DNA of 64,000 bases from Pseudomonas gingeri. Its GTDB lineage: Bacteria > Pseudomonadota > Gammaproteobacteria > Pseudomonadales > Pseudomonadaceae. The stretch lies in NCBI RefSeq assembly GCF_013385635.1, contig NZ_JACAPR010000001.1, forward strand, positions 1 to 64,000. Direction: 5' to 3'. Under the pieces are notes generated by a model. That model had not been told where the DNA came from and searched no databases. It saw only the letters and a program-made list of their open reading frames with translations. The stretch's first letter is position 1, and each line of letters begins with the position of its first letter. Shown in pieces: positions 1 to 7,626 of this stretch. The translations under genes were made by a program, and so were the position numbers.

Positions 1-86
1 GGCTTCCTCGAATAGGCCTTATACATAGATGCAACCGGGCAGCAGTGTTTTAAAAGCGGGGTAGACAGTGGAGGCGAGTCCATACA

Positions 87-161
87 TAGGAGCCGGCTTG
101 CCGGCGATGGCGTCCGGATGGGCGCCGCAAGGCTCGAAGGCCTCATCGCCGGCAACCTACA
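87..161. repeat. REP/BIME-type inverted repeat pair
   Basis: Two arms carrying GCCGGCTTGCCGGCGATGG and its near complement (CATCGCCGGCAACC) face each other across about 35 bases. This is the typical Pseudomonas extragenic palindromic pair. It lies just beyond the 3' end of the minus-strand binding-protein gene. Related copies occur at 33813-33898 and 52382-52467. Confidence 0.8.
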
Positions 162-176
162 GGGGGCGTGTCAATC

Positions 177-1766
177 TCAGGGTTTGAGGCTGACCCTGGA
201 GAAGTCCTGGCGTCCGAACGGGCTCACCTGATAACCGTGGACATCCTTGCGTACCAGGGCGAAGGCCGTCGGGTGGGCCAGTGGCAGCCAGAGTGCCTGC
301 TGCTGGATCTGCGCCTGGGCCTGCTCGTAGAGCTTGCTGCGCACGCCCTGTTCGCTGGTGGTCTTGCCGGCGCTGATCAGTTTGTCCAGGCTGGCATCGC
401 AATAGCGCGCGAAGTTGGTGCCGGACTTCACGGCGGCGCAGGAGAATTGCGGCGTCAGGAAGTTGTCCGGGTCACCGTTGTCGCCGGCCCAGCCCATGAA
501 CAGCAGGTCATGCTCGCCGGCCTTGGCGCGACGAATCAGCTCGCCCCACTCGATTACGCGGATTTCCGCCTGGATACCCACTTCCGCCAGGTCGGCCTGC
601 AGCAACTGTGCGCCAAGGCTCGGGTTGGGATTGAGCAGACTGCCCGATGGCCGGGTCCAGATGGTGGTCTGGAAGCCATCCTTGAAGCCGGCCTTGGCCA
701 GCAGCGCCTTGGCCTTCGCCGGGTCGTAGGCATAGCCGGGCAGGTCCTTGGCGTAGCTCCAGGTATTGGGCGGGTAAGGGCCGTTGGCGGCTTCGGCGGT
801 GTCTTCGAAGACGGCCTTGAGGTAGCTGGTCTTGTCGAACGCAAGGTTGATCGCCTGGCGCACTTCCGGCTTGTCCAGCGGTGGATGCTGGCTATTGATG
901 GCGAGGAAGGCGGTCATGAAGGCGGCGGTCTTCTCGACCTTGAGCGCCGGGTCCTTGCCTGCCGCACCAACGTCCAGGGGCTTGGGCGAGAGAGCGATCT
1001 GGCATTCGTTACGCCGCAGTTTCTGCAGGCGCACGTTGGCGTCCGGGGTGATCGCGAAGATCAGGTTATCCACCGCCGGCTTGCCGGCGAAGTAGTCCGG
1101 ATTGGCGGTATAGCGGATCGATGCGTCCTTCTGGAATCGCCCGAAAACGAACGGACCGGTGCCGACCGGCTGGCTGTTGAGTTTCTCCGGCGTATTCGCG
1201 GCCATCAGCTTGTCGGCGTATTCCGACGAATAGATGGAGGCAAAGCCCATGCTCAGCGCCGCCAGGAAGGTCGAATCCGGATGATCCAGGGTAAAGCGCA
1301 CGGTCAACGGATCGGTGGCCTCGATGCGCTTGATCAGCGCCGGCAGTTGCAGCGACTGGGCATGGGGGAAACCGCTCTGGGCGATCTTGTGCCAGGGGTT
1401 GGCCGGATCCAGCATGCGTTCGAAACTGAAGCGGACGTCGGCCGCGGTCAGGTCGCGGGTCGGCTTGAAGTAGTCGGTGTGGTGGAATTTCACTCCCGGG
1501 TGCAGCTTGAACTCATAGGTCAGGCCGTCATCCGAGACGCTCCAGCTGTCGGCCAGGCTCGGCACCAGCTTGCCGCTGGCGGCGTCGAAGTCCACCAGGC
1601 GGTTCATCAGCACATCCGCCGAGGCGTTGGTGGTGGTCAGCGAGTTGTACTGCACGACGTCGAAGCCTTCCGGGCTGGCTTCGGTGCAGACGCTCAGCGA
1701 GGTCGCGGCGAAGGCCAGCGGGCTGAGAAACGGGACGAGCAATAGCGGTAGGGCAGCGAAGCGCAT
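177..1766 (-). CDS. ABC transporter periplasmic substrate-binding protein, family 5 (peptide type)
   Basis: The 529-residue protein begins with a Sec signal peptide (basic MRF, a Leu/Pro-rich core, cleavage near AFA-A at about residue 21). The mature chain has the layout of the DppA/OppA family, including LADSWSVSDDGLTYEF near the N-terminus and the VGTGPF motif. Such proteins deliver di- or oligopeptides (or related solutes) to an inner-membrane permease. No permease or ATPase gene lies beside it, so it probably shares a transporter encoded elsewhere. The length is normal for the family. The substrate cannot be read from the sequence. Confidence 0.88.
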   Translation of the reverse strand: MRFAALPLLLVPFLSPLAFAATSLSVCTEASPEGFDVVQYNSLTTTNASADVLMNRLVDFDAASGKLVPSLADSWSVSDDGLTYEFKLHPGVKFHHTDYFKPTRDLTAADVRFSFERMLDPANPWHKIAQSGFPHAQSLQLPALIKRIEATDPLTVRFTLDHPDSTFLAALSMGFASIYSSEYADKLMAANTPEKLNSQPVGTGPFVFGRFQKDASIRYTANPDYFAGKPAVDNLIFAITPDANVRLQKLRRNECQIALSPKPLDVGAAGKDPALKVEKTAAFMTAFLAINSQHPPLDKPEVRQAINLAFDKTSYLKAVFEDTAEAANGPYPPNTWSYAKDLPGYAYDPAKAKALLAKAGFKDGFQTTIWTRPSGSLLNPNPSLGAQLLQADLAEVGIQAEIRVIEWGELIRRAKAGEHDLLFMGWAGDNGDPDNFLTPQFSCAAVKSGTNFARYCDASLDKLISAGKTTSEQGVRSKLYEQAQAQIQQQALWLPLAHPTAFALVRKDVHGYQVSPFGRQDFSRVSLKP

Positions 1767-2039
1767 ATTCAGTTTCCTTTGCAGGTCGTTGTCCCATCTG
1801 CGAGTGCAGTCTGGAAAAACCTCTACCCTAGTGCGCCGGGCGACAATTGACTATCCCATTTTTACTCGGCGTGCCTTGGGCACTGTACAATCGGCCGCGC
1901 TTCCCCACACGGGGTTTCCGGGCTTTTCCCCGGTGGGCCAGGCTTTGTGCGACGAGCGGCATTTGTTGCCCAAGCCCCTGCACTGGCGTCTCGTACCCTG
2001 GTTTTCGGGCGCTCGACACGGTTTTAATCGCACTTGATG

Positions 2040-2068
2040 TTGTTGCACCGTAGTCTTTCTGGTATAAA
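2040..2068 (+). promoter_or_regulatory. sigma-70-type promoter for rpmB-rpmG
   Basis: TTGTTG (2040-2045) and TATAAA (2063-2068) are separated by 17 bases, which predicts a start near 2075 and an untranslated leader of about 140 bases. The rest of the 1767-2216 gap holds GC-rich inverted repeats around 1900-1945 but no convincing reading frame. Confidence 0.65.
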
Positions 2069-2173
2069 GCAGCGCTCTTTTCTAGGGGCCCGGTTCCTTC
2101 GCTTGTAGGTGTAGCCGGTAAGACCCTTAAAGAAACGCGGCGCCTGGCGCCAAATGACTGAGAGATTAAGCGG

Positions 2174-2192
2174 CCAACCCATGCCGGGTTGG
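2174..2192 (+). promoter_or_regulatory. Stem-loop in the rpmB leader
   Basis: CCAACCC and GGGTTGG form a perfect 7-bp stem around ATGCC, 24 bases before the rpmB start codon. It lies in a long leader, as in autoregulated ribosomal protein mRNAs. Any regulatory role is inferred. Confidence 0.4.
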
Positions 2193-2216
2193 GCATGTGG
2201 TTTAGAGGGCTGAGGC

Positions 2217-2450
2217 ATGTCTAGAGTCTGTCAAGTTACCGGTAAGGGTCCGGTGACTGGGAATAACATTTCCCACGCAAACAACAAAACCCGTCGTCGT
2301 TTCCTGCCGAACCTGCAGCATCACCGCTTCTGGGTTGAGTCGGAGAAGCGTTTTGTGCGTCTGCGCGTTTCCGCCAAGGGCATGCGTATCATCGACAAGC
2401 GCGGCATTGATGTCGTGCTGGCCGAACTCCGTCGCGATGGCAAGGTATAA
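2217..2450 (+). CDS. rpmB: 50S ribosomal protein L28
   Basis: The 77-residue protein starts [20 protein letters not shown], the standard L28 N-terminus, and is rich in Arg and Lys. It is a structural protein of the large ribosomal subunit. It has only one cysteine, so it lacks the zinc-binding CXXC pairs of the zinc form of L28. rpmG follows 12 bases later, and the pair is a conserved operon in gamma-proteobacteria. Confidence 0.97.
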   Translation: MSRVCQVTGKGPVTGNNISHANNKTRRRFLPNLQHHRFWVESEKRFVRLRVSAKGMRIIDKRGIDVVLAELRRDGKV

Positions 2451-2462
2451 GGGAGCTAAATC

Positions 2463-2618
2463 ATGCGTGAATTGATTCGTTTGATCTCGAGCGCCGGTAC
2501 TGGTCATTTCTACACGACTGACAAGAACAAGCGCACTACTCCGGACAAAATCGAGATCAAGAAATATGATCCGGTTGTTCGCAAGCACGTGATCTACAAG
2601 GAAGGCAAAATCAAGTAA
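2463..2618 (+). CDS. rpmG: 50S ribosomal protein L33
   Basis: The 51-residue protein reads [20 protein letters not shown] at its start and ends in EGKIK, which is L33. It is a large-subunit structural protein and, like the adjacent L28, is the cysteine-free (zinc-independent) type. An AAGGGAGC ribosome-binding site lies just before the ATG. The gene is cotranscribed with rpmB and followed by a strong terminator. Confidence 0.97.
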   Translation: MRELIRLISSAGTGHFYTTDKNKRTTPDKIEIKKYDPVVRKHVIYKEGKIK

Positions 2619-2636
2619 TTGATTTTGTTTTTCGAG

Positions 2637-2666
2637 AAAAACCCCGACTGGTTCGGGGTTTTTTTT
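2637..2666 (+). terminator. Rho-independent terminator of rpmB-rpmG
   Basis: CCCCGA (2642-2647) pairs with TCGGGG (2653-2658), flanked by A5 upstream and T8 downstream. Confidence 0.92.
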
Positions 2667-2779
2667 CGCCTGTTTTTCGGCCATTTCCTTCATCTTGCGT
2701 GGCCTTTTCCTGCGTCTGTCCCGTTGTGCCTTTCCTAGACTGCCTGAACGGCGGGACAACACAGTCAAGGAGGGCGTGA

Positions 2780-4162
2780 ATGATCATTGCAAGGATGTTT
2801 GCATTGCTGTTGCTGGTGTTCCTGGCGGCGGCCAGTGTCGCGGTTTCGGCGGCGCAGCTGGTCGATGATGAAACCGGCACCGACACTTACGTGCGCCGGA
2901 TGATCGAGGCGACCCGGGTCGCCTGGCCGGCGCTGGCTGCATTCAACCAGGCCACCCGGGTGTTTGCCGATATCCAGCTGCTGACCAGTAACGGCCGACG
3001 CGCCTGGGTGATGGATGCCCGGGGCGGACACGAGGTGGAGATGGCGCAGGTTGCCGCGTTGGGGCTTTCCCATGAGTACCAGCGTTATCGGAAGATCCTC
3101 TGGCAGGGGCGTCCGGCCATCTTTGTCGGACTGGGTGACGCCTTGCCCGAGGCTGAGCGGCGGCGAATGGACGATCCGCTGGCGGTGCCCGATGTGTTCA
3201 GCCTGGCGACCCACGAGGCCTTTCATTTTTACGTCGAGCACGACTGGGTGCATATCCCCGGTGCGGAGCGCAGTATCCTGTATCCAGCGCTCGCCGAACC
3301 GAGGGTGTATCGCAACCTGATCATTCGCCACCTTCTGGCGGCGGCCCAGGGTCAGCCTGACGGGTTGGCGCGGGCCAGCTACTGGCATCGCCGCTGGTTG
3401 CGCGAGCATGCCGACGAGGCCAGGCGTATCGGCAATACGGATCGCTCCGAAGGCAGTGCGCGTTATGTGGAGTCGGTTGGTCGATTGCTGGCACAGGGGC
3501 TGCGACCGGGTGCTGCCGAATGGTCGGTGCGGATGCTGGATACGCTGACTCGGCAGGGGCGGGAGGACTACCTGAGCGCCGACCAGGAAAGTTATGTGCT
3601 GGGCGATCTGGCCGGGTATCTGCTTGAGCGCCAGGGAGTCGATTGGTTGTCGCGGGTCGCCCGGGGAGAAACGCCGGTGGCGATTCTGCTGGAGTCGCTG
3701 CCGCCGCTGGCCACGCCCGCTGACGAGGCGTTGGGCCAGCGCCTCGGCGAAGCCGTTGCCAAGGCCAATCGCCAGGCTGCGCAGGCCTTCGGGCCATTTT
3801 CGCAGCGCTTCAACGATCCCTCGGGTGGGCGCCTGCTGGTGTCGAACCGGGCCATGCAGGGTAGTTTCGAGATCGGCAACTCCTACCTTCTGGCCGCGCA
3901 GCCGGAAAAAATCGAAGTCGGGGTGCGTGCCGACTTCGTCTTCGGTGACGGCCGCATTGAGCTTATAGCCGCAACCGTCGCGACCCGGATACAGGAGGCG
4001 TGCGGCCGCGAGGATTTCTACTGGATTCTGGCCCTGACCGCCGACGAACTGGAAAAGAAGGCTGACGGCCGCCTGCGAATCGAGCGCGACGACCTCAAGG
4101 TCGATCTCCCTTATCCGGTGCGGGCCGTCGACGATCCGCGCAATTGGTGCGTCGAGGCCTGA
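2780..4162 (+). CDS. Exported protein with HExxH zinc-peptidase-like motif, function unknown
   Basis: The 460-residue protein begins with a signal peptide (hydrophobic residues 7-23, likely cleaved after SAA). A strong AAGGAGGG ribosome-binding site supports the start. THEAFHFY places an HExxH motif at residues 145-149. An EGSARYVES segment follows at 224-232, about 75 residues later. This resembles the HExxH...E arrangement of gluzincin metallopeptidases, in which the second Glu is the third zinc ligand. The rest of the chain is not recognised. It is probably periplasmic, or secreted after the signal is removed. The gene stands alone between rpmG and a convergent cupin gene. Peptidase activity is inferred from the motif only. 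Confidence 0.7.
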   Translation: MIIARMFALLLLVFLAAASVAVSAAQLVDDETGTDTYVRRMIEATRVAWPALAAFNQATRVFADIQLLTSNGRRAWVMDARGGHEVEMAQVAALGLSHEYQRYRKILWQGRPAIFVGLGDALPEAERRRMDDPLAVPDVFSLATHEAFHFYVEHDWVHIPGAERSILYPALAEPRVYRNLIIRHLLAAAQGQPDGLARASYWHRRWLREHADEARRIGNTDRSEGSARYVESVGRLLAQGLRPGAAEWSVRMLDTLTRQGREDYLSADQESYVLGDLAGYLLERQGVDWLSRVARGETPVAILLESLPPLATPADEALGQRLGEAVAKANRQAAQAFGPFSQRFNDPSGGRLLVSNRAMQGSFEIGNSYLLAAQPEKIEVGVRADFVFGDGRIELIAATVATRIQEACGREDFYWILALTADELEKKADGRLRIERDDLKVDLPYPVRAVDDPRNWCVEA

Positions 4163-4525
4163 TCAGGCTTTCTGTTCGAACACCACGTAGATCTTGCGGC
4201 AATATTCCAGCACTTCCCAGGTGCCCTTGAAGCCCGCTGGAATGACGAAGCGATCGCCGGCGCGCAAGGTCTTGGCGTTGCCGTCGGCGTCACGCAGGAC
4301 CGATACGCCCTGCACGATCTCGCAGTATTCGTGTTCGGTGTAGTTCACCGTCCACTGGCCGACCGCGCCTTCCCAGACACCGGCATTCAGCTGTCCGCAG
4401 GGGCTGGCGTAGTGATTGAAGATCGTCTGTTGCGGATCGCCCTTGAGCACCTTTTCCGGTGCCGGGCGAAAGCGTTCGGGCGTGGTGTTGGCTTCGCTGA
4501 AGTCGACGATGTCCTGGATGCTCAT
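4163..4525 (-). CDS. Cupin-domain protein (DUF861/EutQ-like cupin)
   Basis: The 120-residue protein forms one cupin barrel. NYTEHEYCEIVQG (first cupin motif) and AGDRFVIPAGFKGTWEV (second motif) are both present. Proteins of this group are small, often metal-binding, and are found beside amine and ethanolamine catabolism genes. It is divergent from an aldehyde dehydrogenase gene of the polyamine pathway, which suggests a related but unproven role. The stop codon directly abuts the convergent upstream gene's stop. Confidence 0.82.
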   Translation of the reverse strand: MSIQDIVDFSEANTTPERFRPAPEKVLKGDPQQTIFNHYASPCGQLNAGVWEGAVGQWTVNYTEHEYCEIVQGVSVLRDADGNAKTLRAGDRFVIPAGFKGTWEVLEYCRKIYVVFEQKA

Positions 4526-4575
4526 GCTGCTTTTCCTCGGCAGTGGTAAGGCGGGCGATCGGAAGCCCCGAGTCT

Positions 4576-4595
4576 ATGTTTATTAAAACGAACAT
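4576..4595. promoter_or_regulatory. Inverted repeat between cupin and aldehyde dehydrogenase genes
   Basis: ATGTT and AACAT flank an AT-rich 10-base centre in the divergent intergenic region. It could be an operator, for example for the PauR-type regulator encoded at 16573. The match is short, so this is only a candidate. Confidence 0.25.
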
Positions 4596-4764
4596 GGCAA
4601 CGGCGTTTACCGACCTTGTGTCAAATATATTGAAACTTAAGGTGCCGCTGGTTTAGGGTGGTGGGTGCCGTGGGCCGAAAACAGGACCCGTCGGGCAGAA
4701 TTCTGGACGGTGCTGGCGCAAGAGCGCGTGGCGCTGCTATTTCAAATAAGAGGAGGACACTCGC

Positions 4765-6258
4765 ATGACCACCCTGACTCGTGCTGACTGGGAACAACGC
4801 GCCCGTGAGCTGAAGATTGAAGGCCGCGCCTACATCAACGGTGAATACACCGCTGCTGTTTCCAACGACACGTTCGAGTGCATCAGCCCGGTCGATGGCC
4901 GCCTGCTGACGCATGTTGCCAGCTGCGATGCCGCCGATGCCCAGCGCGCCGTGGAAAATGCCCGTGCCACTTTCAATTCCGGTGTCTGGTCGCGCCTGGC
5001 GCCGGCCAAGCGCAAGGCGGCGATGATCCGTTTCGCCGCGCTGCTGAAAACCAATGCCGAAGAGTTGGCCCTGCTTGAAACCCTCGACATGGGCAAGCCG
5101 ATCACCGATTCGCTGTTCATCGACGTTCCGGGCGCTGCCCAGGCACTGAGCTGGAGCGGCGAAGCCATCGACAAGATCTACGACGAAGTCGCCGCGACGC
5201 CCCATGACCAACTGGGTCTGGTGACCCGTGAGCCGGTCGGTGTGGTCGGCGCCATCGTGCCGTGGAACTTCCCGCTGATGATGGCCTGCTGGAAACTCGG
5301 CCCGGCGTTGTCCACCGGTAACTCGGTGATTCTCAAGCCATCGGAAAAATCCCCGCTGACCGCTATCCGCATTGCGGCCCTGGCCGTCGAGGCCGGCATT
5401 CCGGCCGGTGTGCTGAACGTGCTGCCAGGTTACGGCCACACCGTCGGCAAGGCCCTGGCCCTGCACCTGGATGTCGATACCCTGGTGTTCACCGGTTCGA
5501 CCAAGATCGCCAAGCAACTGCTGATCTACTCCGGCGAATCGAACATGAAGCGCGTCTGGCTGGAAGCCGGCGGCAAGAGCCCGAACATCGTCTTTGCCGA
5601 CGCCCCTGACCTGCAGGCCGCCGCTGAAGCCGCGGCCGGCGCCATCGCCTTCAACCAGGGCGAAGTCTGTACCGCCGGTTCGCGCCTGCTGGTCGAGCGT
5701 TCGATCAAGGACAGTTTCCTGCCGCTGGTGATTGAAGCGCTGAAGGCCTGGAAGCCTGGCAACCCGCTGGACCCGGCGACCAATTTCGGCGCCCTGGTGG
5801 ATACCCAGCAGATGAACACCGTGCTGTCCTACATTGATTCCGGCCATGCCGATGGCGCCAAGCTGGTGGCCGGCGGCAAGCGTACCCTTCAGGAAACGGG
5901 CGGGACCTACGTTGAGCCGACAATCTTCGATGGTGTGAGCAACGCGATGAAAATCGCCCAGGAAGAGATCTTCGGCCCGGTATTGTCGGTGATCGCCTTC
6001 GATAGCGTCGAAGAAGCCATCCAGATTGCCAACGACACGCCGTATGGCCTGGCTGCCGCTGTCTGGACCGCGAACATCTCCAAGGCGCACCAGACCGCCA
6101 AGGCCCTGCGGGCCGGTAGCGTGTGGGTCAACCAGTACGATGGCGGTGACATGACCGCGCCGTTCGGTGGTTTCAAGCAGTCGGGTAACGGCCGCGACAA
6201 GTCGCTGCATGCGTTCGACAAATACACCGAACTGAAGGCGACCTGGATCAAGCTCTAA
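4765..6258 (+). CDS. kauB: Aldehyde dehydrogenase of amine/polyamine catabolism (KauB/PauC/PuuC type)
   Basis: This is a 497-residue NAD(P)-dependent aldehyde dehydrogenase. PWNFPLMM marks the cofactor-binding fold, FTGSTKIAKQLL and LEAGGKSPN the active-site Glu region, and NQGEVCTAGSRLL carries the catalytic Cys. In P. aeruginosa the equivalent enzyme (KauB/PauC) oxidises 4-guanidinobutyraldehyde and gamma-glutamyl-aminobutyraldehyde from arginine and polyamine breakdown. A GAGGAGGA ribosome-binding site precedes the ATG. A PuuB-like oxidase (11094-12386) and the PauR-type regulator (16573-17121) lie in the same neighbourhood and support this role over other aldehyde dehydrogenase families. 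Confidence 0.88.
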   Translation: MTTLTRADWEQRARELKIEGRAYINGEYTAAVSNDTFECISPVDGRLLTHVASCDAADAQRAVENARATFNSGVWSRLAPAKRKAAMIRFAALLKTNAEELALLETLDMGKPITDSLFIDVPGAAQALSWSGEAIDKIYDEVAATPHDQLGLVTREPVGVVGAIVPWNFPLMMACWKLGPALSTGNSVILKPSEKSPLTAIRIAALAVEAGIPAGVLNVLPGYGHTVGKALALHLDVDTLVFTGSTKIAKQLLIYSGESNMKRVWLEAGGKSPNIVFADAPDLQAAAEAAAGAIAFNQGEVCTAGSRLLVERSIKDSFLPLVIEALKAWKPGNPLDPATNFGALVDTQQMNTVLSYIDSGHADGAKLVAGGKRTLQETGGTYVEPTIFDGVSNAMKIAQEEIFGPVLSVIAFDSVEEAIQIANDTPYGLAAAVWTANISKAHQTAKALRAGSVWVNQYDGGDMTAPFGGFKQSGNGRDKSLHAFDKYTELKATWIKL

Positions 6259-6283
6259 GCCAGGCAGGTCTGGCGAACTACCT

Positions 6284-6390
6284 GATCGTTCCCACGCTCC
6301 TGCGTGGGAATGCCTCACTGGACGCTCTGCGTCCGCTTTGTGACGCGGAGCGTCACGGGCTGCATTCCCACGCGGAGCGTGGGAACGATC
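6284..6390. repeat. 107-bp palindromic intergenic repeat, full-length form
   Basis: The outer arms GATCGTTCCCACGCTCC and GGAGCGTGGGAACGATC are exact inverted copies. The interior contains further inverted parts (GACGCTCTGCGTCC, GACGCGGAGCGTC). Variants occur at 12898-13005, 29584-29710, 46888-46966 and 52475-52506. Confidence 0.9.
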
Positions 6391-6409
6391 GACGTTATCA
6401 ACAAGACAC

Positions 6410-6438
6410 AGCCGGACTTTCCGCAAGGAGGTCCGGCT
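6410..6438 (+). terminator. Hairpin after the aldehyde dehydrogenase gene
   Basis: AGCCGGAC (6410-6417) and GTCCGGCT (6431-6438) form a perfect 8-bp stem. The following bases are only partly T-rich, so termination is possible but not certain. Confidence 0.4.
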
Positions 6439-6477
6439 GCGTTGTCTCTAAGCAGAGTTATCCACAGGAGCGTGGAA

Positions 6478-7626
6478 ATGCGTTGGGCGACTTATTTCGC
6501 CGTCCTGGCGGCCGTGCTGAGCGTCGGCCTGGCGCTGGGCGTGAGCATGCCGCTGGTGTCCCTGCGGCTGGAAGGCTGGGGTTATGGCTCGTTCGCCATC
6601 GGGGTCATGGCGGCGATGCCGGCCATTGGCGTACTGGTGGGGACGAGTGTGTCCAGTCGTCTGGCGGCACACTTCGGTACGGCGCGGCTGATGGCCCTGT
6701 GTCTGTGGGCCGGGGCGCTGTCCATCGGCCTGCTGGCGCTGTTGCCGAGTTATCCGGTCTGGCTGGTGCTGCGCCTGATGATCGGGGTGATCCTGACCAT
6801 CGTCTTCATTCTTGGCGAAAGCTGGATCAACCAACTGGTGATCGAGCGTTGGCGCGGTCGCCTGGTGGCGCTCTACGGCAGCAGCTACGCCTTGAGCCAG
6901 CTGTCCGGGCCGTTGCTGCTGGCGGCGGTCGGCACGCAAGGCGACTACGGCTTCTGGGTCGGGGTAGCCCTGCTGGTGGCTTCGCCGTTCCTGTTGCTGG
7001 GTCGCAGTGGGGCGCCGACTTCGGAGTCCAGCCGCGTAACCCTGATGGATCTGCTGGGGTTCTGTCGGAATCTGCCGGCGATTGCCTGGGCGATCTCCTT
7101 GTTTGCCGCCTTCGAGGCGATGATCCTGACGTTGCTGCCGGTCTACTGTCTGCGCCAGGGCTTCACGGCGGATATCGCCCTGGCGATGGTCAGCACCGTG
7201 GTGGTGGGCGATGCGCTGCTGCAGTTGCCGATCGGCGCCTTGGCCGACCGGATATCGCGGCGGACGATGTTTACCGGCTGTGCGGTGGCACTGATGCTGT
7301 CGAGTCTGGCGGTACCGTTGCTGATCGACACCCTGCTGATCTGGCCGTTGTGGGTGCTGTTCGGGGCGAGTGCGGGCGGCCTGTTCACGCTGTCGTTGAT
7401 CCTGATCGGCGAGCGTTACCGTGACGACGCGCTGGTTCGCGCCAACGCCCATGTGGCCCAGCTCTGGGGTATCGGTTGTCTGGTCGGGCCGCTGGCGGCG
7501 GGGGCGGGCAGCCAGTGGATCAGCGGGCATGCGTTGCCGCTGTTCATGGCGGCGGGTGCGCTGGGCCTGGTGATCCTGGTATTGCGTCAGGGTGCGTTTG
7601 GCCGGGCTGAGACGGTATCGGCCTAA
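6478..7626 (+). CDS. MFS transporter, 12 membrane segments
   Basis: The ATG at 6478 is chosen because the CCACAGGAG ribosome-binding site precedes it. An upstream in-frame ATG at 6304 lies inside the palindromic repeat. The 382-residue protein has about twelve hydrophobic segments beginning with YFAVLAAVLSVGLALGVSMP. It has the pseudo-twofold layout of the major facilitator superfamily, with a loop motif LADRISRRTMF in the second half. It resembles YcaD-like permeases. The substrate is unknown. Its stop codon overlaps the convergent phospholipase-like gene by 4 bases. Confidence 0.85.
   Translation: MRWATYFAVLAAVLSVGLALGVSMPLVSLRLEGWGYGSFAIGVMAAMPAIGVLVGTSVSSRLAAHFGTARLMALCLWAGALSIGLLALLPSYPVWLVLRLMIGVILTIVFILGESWINQLVIERWRGRLVALYGSSYALSQLSGPLLLAAVGTQGDYGFWVGVALLVASPFLLLGRSGAPTSESSRVTLMDLLGFCRNLPAIAWAISLFAAFEAMILTLLPVYCLRQGFTADIALAMVSTVVVGDALLQLPIGALADRISRRTMFTGCAVALMLSSLAVPLLIDTLLIWPLWVLFGASAGGLFTLSLILIGERYRDDALVRANAHVAQLWGIGCLVGPLAAGAGSQWISGHALPLFMAAGALGLVILVLRQGAFGRAETVSA

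Noticed and set aside
168..1745. Long plus-strand open frame opposite the peptide-binding protein
   Set aside because: It is the antisense shadow of a clear signal-peptide binding protein in high-GC DNA; it has no recognisable domain or ribosome-binding site.
1890..1950. Possible structural RNA (such as SRP or 6S RNA) upstream of rpmB
   Set aside because: Inverted repeats are present, but the conserved bases of these RNAs are absent.
4621..6426. 601-codon minus-strand frame opposite the aldehyde dehydrogenase
   Set aside because: Its coding opposite is an unmistakable dehydrogenase. The frame has low-complexity Gly/Arg/His composition and runs through an intergenic repeat.
6304..6477. Upstream extension of the MFS transporter
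   Set aside because: The extra 58 codons lie in the palindromic repeat and lack a transporter-like sequence; a good ribosome-binding site precedes ATG 6478.
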